A DNA stretch of 9,358 bases. It comes from Undibacterium sp. (lineage in GTDB: Bacteria; Pseudomonadota; Gammaproteobacteria; Burkholderiales; Burkholderiaceae_D). How positions within the stretch are numbered: position 1 is the stretch's first letter; each line of letters begins with the position of its first letter. The stretch lies in assembly GCA_019752975.1 (NCBI GenBank), contig JAIELM010000563.1, positions 1 through 9,358 of the forward strand, read 5' to 3'. The notes under the pieces were generated by a model, which ran no database searches, had not been told where the DNA came from, and worked only from the letters and a program-made list of their open reading frames with translations. Made by a program: the position numbers and the translations under genes. Shown one piece after another: positions 5,369 to 9,358 of the stretch.

Positions 5369-8300
5369 ATGCTGAAAAATATCTTTAATAAAAGCTTAGT
5401 CGTGTCGCTTATGTTGCTCACGCTTAGTTTGCTCACGTTTATCTTGCTCACGCTGGCTAGCGCTCATGCATCGGCTCAAGCACCAATATCGCCACTGATG
5501 GAAATTGCTAAAGGCGAGTCAGCCATCATTTTGCAGAGCGTACAGAGCACCAGTGAATTCAGCGGCAGTATGCTTGAGACTACGGTAGAGATGGTTTTCT
5601 ATAATCCCAATTCCCGTGCTTTGGAAGGCAATTTACAGTTTCCTCTACTCCCTAATCAACACATTACCGGCTTTGCGTTGGACATTAATGGGCAATTACG
5701 TAGCGCCATACCGGTAGAAAAAGCCAAAGGTCGGCAGGTGTTTGAAGAGATAGAGCGGCGTGGCGTCGACCCGGCTTTATTGGAAATCACCCAAGGGAAT
5801 AATTTTAAATTACGCGTCTATCCCATCCTCGCTCATGGCATACGTAGGGTGCAGTTAAAGTATGTTGAGACGCTTCCTATGCATGACGGACAGTGGCACT
5901 ATCAACAGCCACTTGGATTTTTGCAAGCAGCGCAAAAAATGACCGTCAACATAGCTATCCATGGTGTGACGAACAAACCTAGCGCCCATATCGGTGCGCA
6001 AGCGGTAGATTTTGAAGCGCATAAAGACGGTTTCCAAGCGCAAATCAAAGACCCTCAATTGGCTGCTAAGGCCACGCTCAATCTCACATATCAAGCGCAG
6101 CAAACGGCGCAGTCCTATTTGCAGGTGAAGAATGGGGAGACTTATTTTTTAAGTGAGATTCCTCTTCCGGCTTTTCCAGGCATGACAGAAACGCGTGCGT
6201 TACCTAAAGTTGTCGGCTTACTCTGGGACAGTTCAGGCTCGGGTGGACAGCGCGCCATCGCTGCCGAGATGCGTGAATTGGGCGTGTATTTTAAGGCGCT
6301 GAATAATGCTGAAATTCGCTTAATTCGTTTGCGCGATAAGGCGGAATCCAGCGAGCGTTTCGAACTTGTCAATGGCAATTGGAGCGCGCTACGTAAGGCC
6401 TTGGAAAGCACGGTCTATGATGGTGCCAGTGCGCTTTTTGATTGGAAGCCTGAGCGTGATGTGAATGAGTATATATTGGTGAGTGATGGCTTACGCAATT
6501 ATGGCAAAAAGACCTTCCCTAGTTTGGCGAAAAACCAACGCCTGTTCGCGCTTAATTCTTCCCCAAGTGCGGATAGCGCACGCTTAGCGGCGCTGGCCGA
6601 AAAATATCGCGGACGCTTGATTCAGGTGCATGTTGACACACCAGGAAGCGCAGCTAAAGTCCTGCTCAGCGAAGTACAAAATATCGTCGATTTGCAAGCT
6701 GAAGGCGCGACAGATTTGGAGGTGGAGAGTTTTACGCCAGACGGTAAATGGGTAAGGATAGCCGGTAAATTACAAGCATCTAACGCGAATATAGAACTGA
6801 AGTTGGTGCAGGGAGAGCAAACCCAAGTGATTAAATTTGTGATCGATAGCAAAGCGCCGACACATACGCTCGCCGCTGATTCTTGGGCGAGTTATCGCTT
6901 GCATAGTTTAGCTGCCGAGGGCGATTTGGCGCGCGCGCAGATTCGACGTTTAGGTCAGGAATTCGGCATTCCTACCGCCGAGACTTCTTTGATCGTCTTA
7001 GAAACTTTACAGGATTATCTGCGTTACGATATTGTGCCACCTGCAGAATATGTGGAGAGTTTCAATCGCATCAAAGCACAATACTGGCAAACAAAACGTC
7101 TATCACAGCAACAACATTTAGAAAAAATCTTGCATCAGTTCGCCGAAAAACGGACATGGTGGGAAAAAGATTTTTCGATCAAAAAGGAATTTCCAAAAGA
7201 AGAAAAATCGATTCCTATCGCCGAAGTGCATCCGATAAGTCCGGTCAATCCAGTAAGCATGCCCAGTTCGATAACTCCGATAAACCCCATAGTAGAAACC
7301 GCGTCAAAAAGAGCCCAAGATGGGATGCAAAGTGTGAACGTTAGTGGGACAAGGACGCGTATAGCCGTGAGTAACACCAATAATGGATCAGTCGTTTTAT
7401 CAGCAGCACCGACGGCGGCTCCTATGGGCGCAGACTATGGACGTAGCGTATCTGTCAAAGAAGGTCATAGCCAAGATGGCGCCCCTAAAATGGGTGTCGC
7501 TTTAAAAAAATGGGTCGCCAACGCACCCTATCTCACCAGAATGCGCGCTGCTAATAAAGACGATATCTATCGTATTTATCTCGATGAAAAACCTAGTTAT
7601 CTCAATAGCAGTGCCTTTTTTCTCGATGCGGCAGATTTGCTATTTGAAAAAGGTCAAAGGGAATTAGCGCTAAGGGTCTTATCTAACTTGGCGGAAATGG
7701 ATTTAGAAAACCGGCAAATTTTGCGCATACTCGCCCATCGTTTAATGGAAGCGAAGATGTCGGCCTTAGCGATTCCCGTGCTAGAAAAAGTGCAGTTATT
7801 GGCAGAAGAAGAACCACAATCTTTTCGCGATCTGGCCTTGGCTTTGGCTGCCAATAAACAATATCAAGAAGCGGTAGCGCAATTTAACCAAGTGCTTCTA
7901 ATGAATTGGGATGACCGTTTTCACGATATAGAAATCATTAGCTTAGCCGAGCTAAATAGTTTGTTAGCGAATGCAAAAAATCAAAATATGGTATTGGATA
8001 CGAGCACAATCGATCCACGTTTAATCAAAAATATGCCACTAGATTTACGCGTCGTGATGAACTGGGATGCGGATAATAGCGATATGGATTTGTGGGTCAC
8101 AGACAGCAATGGTGAGAAATGTTACTTCGGACATCCCAGCACCGCGCAAGGGGGACGTATGACGCGCGATGTGACACAAGGCTATGGTCCCGAAGAATTT
8201 TCGCTACGCCATGCCAAGCCAGGAAAGTATAAAGTTGAAGTCAATTTTTACGGCAATCGGCAACAAACCATCGCCGGTGCGACCACTTTATCGGTCAAAC

Positions 8301-8422
8301 TTACGACTAAATTCGGCACGCCAAAAGCGCAAGAAAAGATGCTCAGCTTACGCTTAAAAGGTGCTGGCGAGACCGTATTTGTCGGGGAGTTCGAGGTTGA
8401 GGGAGAGCGTGCAGGACGCTAG
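5369..8422 (+). CDS. Exported VIT and VWA domain protein with helical repeats and C-terminal DUF2135 (YfaP-like) domain
   Basis: 1017 residues. A signal peptide (1-36, hydrophobic, ending near SAHASAQA) directs export. A VIT domain (about 39-165) includes EKAKGRQVFEEIERRGVDPA and VYPILAHGIRRVQLKY. A VWA domain (about 278-440) has the metal-site start D287-S-S-G-S291 and V-S-D373-G, but D351-G-A-S replaces the usual DGGT threonine position. Residues about 505-560 are the helical part that often follows VWA in VIT proteins. Then come V-S-G-T-R-T-R-I-A-V-S-N-T-N (658-671) and G-A-D-Y-G-R (687-692), shared with the membrane protein upstream, a TPR-like helical region (about 743-865), and a DUF2135 domain (about 890-1017) opening with acidic NWDADNSDMDLWV. 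VIT/VWA and DUF2135 proteins are usually linked to surface or envelope functions; ligand unknown. It starts with a strong AGGGGA site and lies 152 bp after the membrane-protein gene. Confidence 0.9.
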   Translation: MLKNIFNKSLVVSLMLLTLSLLTFILLTLASAHASAQAPISPLMEIAKGESAIILQSVQSTSEFSGSMLETTVEMVFYNPNSRALEGNLQFPLLPNQHITGFALDINGQLRSAIPVEKAKGRQVFEEIERRGVDPALLEITQGNNFKLRVYPILAHGIRRVQLKYVETLPMHDGQWHYQQPLGFLQAAQKMTVNIAIHGVTNKPSAHIGAQAVDFEAHKDGFQAQIKDPQLAAKATLNLTYQAQQTAQSYLQVKNGETYFLSEIPLPAFPGMTETRALPKVVGLLWDSSGSGGQRAIAAEMRELGVYFKALNNAEIRLIRLRDKAESSERFELVNGNWSALRKALESTVYDGASALFDWKPERDVNEYILVSDGLRNYGKKTFPSLAKNQRLFALNSSPSADSARLAALAEKYRGRLIQVHVDTPGSAAKVLLSEVQNIVDLQAEGATDLEVESFTPDGKWVRIAGKLQASNANIELKLVQGEQTQVIKFVIDSKAPTHTLAADSWASYRLHSLAAEGDLARAQIRRLGQEFGIPTAETSLIVLETLQDYLRYDIVPPAEYVESFNRIKAQYWQTKRLSQQQHLEKILHQFAEKRTWWEKDFSIKKEFPKEEKSIPIAEVHPISPVNPVSMPSSITPINPIVETASKRAQDGMQSVNVSGTRTRIAVSNTNNGSVVLSAAPTAAPMGADYGRSVSVKEGHSQDGAPKMGVALKKWVANAPYLTRMRAANKDDIYRIYLDEKPSYLNSSAFFLDAADLLFEKGQRELALRVLSNLAEMDLENRQILRILAHRLMEAKMSALAIPVLEKVQLLAEEEPQSFRDLALALAANKQYQEAVAQFNQVLLMNWDDRFHDIEIISLAELNSLLANAKNQNMVLDTSTIDPRLIKNMPLDLRVVMNWDADNSDMDLWVTDSNGEKCYFGHPSTAQGGRMTRDVTQGYGPEEFSLRHAKPGKYKVEVNFYGNRQQTIAGATTLSVKLTTKFGTPKAQEKMLSLRLKGAGETVFVGEFEVEGERAGR
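5414..5458 (+). repeat. 15-bp tandem repeat in the signal-peptide coding region
   Basis: TTGCTCACG occurs at 5414, 5429 and 5444, a strict 15-bp period, each followed by 6 variable bases. It encodes LLTLS-LLTFI-LLTLA, a five-residue repeat in the hydrophobic core of the signal peptide, lengthening it without changing the frame. Confidence 0.75.
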
Positions 8423-8487
8423 GTGTTAAGCCAAAAATCTGACCATGCTGTTGCTATGAGTGTGAAAACCTTAAACTACTTACGACA

Positions 8488-8524
8488 GACCCAAAGAGAA
8501 AAGTAGGGGCGCCTATATAGGCGC
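8488..8524 (-). terminator. Terminator hairpin between convergent genes
   Basis: GCGCCTATATAGGCGC (8509-8524) is a perfect 16-bp palindrome. Read on the minus strand it follows the solute-binding protein stop codon by 4 nt and is succeeded by CCCTACTTTTCTCTTT, a T-rich though interrupted tail. It best serves the minus-strand gene and may also slow plus-strand transcription leaving the VIT/VWA gene. Confidence 0.6.
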
Positions 8525-8528
8525 TCAT

Positions 8529-9257
8529 CTAATGATGTTTCTTTTGAAGTCGAGCTATCGTGCCGTCGTCTTTCAAGCTTTTCATTGCTTGTTCGAGTTT
8601 GTGAATCAAGTCAGGTGAGCTGTTTAAGTTGCAGGCTAAATAGAGTTGGAAACTGCCGACGGTGAGAACAGGCTTAATTTTAATGTTTTGGCGCTTGGCA
8701 ATCCAGTGTCCAGTTTGGCTGCCTACCGCCCACAGGTCAATCCGGTTGGCGTTGAGCTTTTTCCCTGCTTGCTCGCTGTTGGTGGCGTTATCGAGCTTAA
8801 AGTTTTGCTGCTCCAATAATATTGCTACCGCATCGCCGCGGTAGCCCCCGACCACATATTTTCGCGCATCGTCAAGTTGTTTTAAGACGATAGGGTCGTC
8901 AGCCCGTGCAAAAAGTACCCAGTCGTCGGCCGCGATCGGACCTATCCACAGAAATTTTTTTTCACGTGTTGCAGTACGAGTGGTGGAGAAAACGCAAGTG
9001 TCTTTGTTGTGTTCCGCTAGGCCAATTGCGCGAGTCCATGGGTAGACATGGATTTCATAACTGATTGCTGCACGTTGCATGATTGCTTGAACCGCTTCGG
9101 TACCGCTGCCCGCCAATTTACCACTAGGAGAGACAAAATTATATGGTGGTTGATCCTCGACTGTGATTTTTAGTTGAGGCGTCTGTGTGCCAGCATTGGC
9201 CGTGAGGGCTACAAATGCGAGGATGAAGGAAATCAAGAGGGAAATTTTGTGGCGCAT
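8529..9257 (-). CDS. Periplasmic solute-binding protein, SBP_bac_3 type
   Basis: 242 residues. A signal peptide (1-22: MRHK, hydrophobic core, then TANA before GTQT) exports it. The mature part has the family layout: LKITVEDQPPYNF at the start, GKLAGSGTEAVQAIMQRA, a Y-P-W-T-R-A stretch, then CVFSTTRTATREKKFLWIGP and, in the second lobe, VVGGYRGDA and the final NSSPDLIHKLEQAMKSLKDDGTI. These are typical of small polar amino-acid-binding-like proteins, many of which occur alone with no permease. Here too no permease or ATPase is adjacent. The ligand cannot be named. No Shine-Dalgarno site precedes ATG 9257; a candidate -10 box only about 10 nt upstream suggests a very short leader. Confidence 0.87.
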   Translation of the reverse strand: MRHKISLLISFILAFVALTANAGTQTPQLKITVEDQPPYNFVSPSGKLAGSGTEAVQAIMQRAAISYEIHVYPWTRAIGLAEHNKDTCVFSTTRTATREKKFLWIGPIAADDWVLFARADDPIVLKQLDDARKYVVGGYRGDAVAILLEQQNFKLDNATNSEQAGKKLNANRIDLWAVGSQTGHWIAKRQNIKIKPVLTVGSFQLYLACNLNSSPDLIHKLEQAMKSLKDDGTIARLQKKHH

Positions 9258-9267
9258 GATGATGTTG

Positions 9268-9273
9268 GGTTAT
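9268..9273 (-). promoter_or_regulatory. Candidate -10 box of the solute-binding protein gene
   Basis: TATAAC on the minus strand matches the -10 consensus at five of six bases. The -35 region would be the GGTTAA area at about 9291-9296, which is poor and overlaps the nearest 11-bp repeat, as in activator-dependent promoters. Transcription would begin close to 9261, almost at the start codon. Confidence 0.35.
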
Positions 9274-9287
9274 ACAATTTCCCCCAA

Positions 9288-9320
9288 TTTTAACCCAGAT
9301 TTAACTCAGTTTTAACTCAA
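9288..9320. promoter_or_regulatory. Three 11-bp-phased TTTAAC boxes, candidate response-regulator site
   Basis: TTTAAC starts at 9289, 9300 and 9311, each followed by CCAG, TCAG or TCAA. On the minus strand they read GTTAAA spaced by 5 bp, ending about 31 bp before the solute-binding protein start. Direct repeats with one-helical-turn spacing are the usual operator form for OmpR/PhoB-family regulators. The regulator is not identified. Confidence 0.45.
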
Positions 9321-9358
9321 TGTAGCTTCGGAATTTCAGGGCGGCCAACTGCTATTTT

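Noticed and set aside
1..9358. CRISPR array, tRNA or rRNA genes
   Set aside because: No regularly spaced repeat series, cloverleaf or rRNA-like block was seen by eye on either strand.

Overview
The window looks like chromosomal DNA of a Gram-negative proteobacterium. A betaproteobacterium near the Oxalobacteraceae is my best guess, from the gene families and the moderate base composition; no rRNA or marker gene fixes it. There are five main genes plus one secreted-protein gene, and several small repeats with the look of mobile or structured elements.

Layout. Positions 1-36 hold the right part of a short inverted-repeat element cut by the window edge. Positions 111-1709 (minus) encode a response regulator of the REC / DUF3369 / HD-GYP type, a predicted cyclic-di-GMP phosphodiesterase. 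A gene-free gap (1710-2174) follows. Positions 2175-3221 (minus) encode a squalene/phytoene synthase family enzyme. The 286-bp divergent region 3222-3507 is packed with repeats: a 70-bp MITE-like element with an exact 5-bp target duplication (3241-3310), a 102-bp fold-back element with 13-bp perfect terminal inverted repeats (3387-3488), and one copy of a ~75-bp direct repeat whose other copy overlaps the 3' end of the synthase gene.

Rightward, 3508-8422 (plus) forms a three-gene module: an ECF-like sigma factor, a translationally coupled single-pass membrane protein that has the position and topology of an anti-sigma factor, and a 1017-residue exported protein with VIT, von Willebrand A, helical-repeat and DUF2135 (YfaP-like) regions. 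The membrane protein and the exported protein share an unusual motif (G-x-R-T-[KR]-I-x-V-S-N-T-N and G-A-D-[FY]-G-R), which ties them together beyond mere proximity. My inference is a cell-envelope or surface-sensing regulatory system in which the large VIT/VWA protein is partner or output of the sigma/membrane-protein pair.

The window closes with a convergent minus-strand gene (8529-9257) for a periplasmic solute-binding protein of the SBP_bac_3 type without transporter genes beside it. Its upstream region has three TTTAAC boxes spaced exactly 11 bp apart, a pattern typical of OmpR/PhoB-type response-regulator sites.
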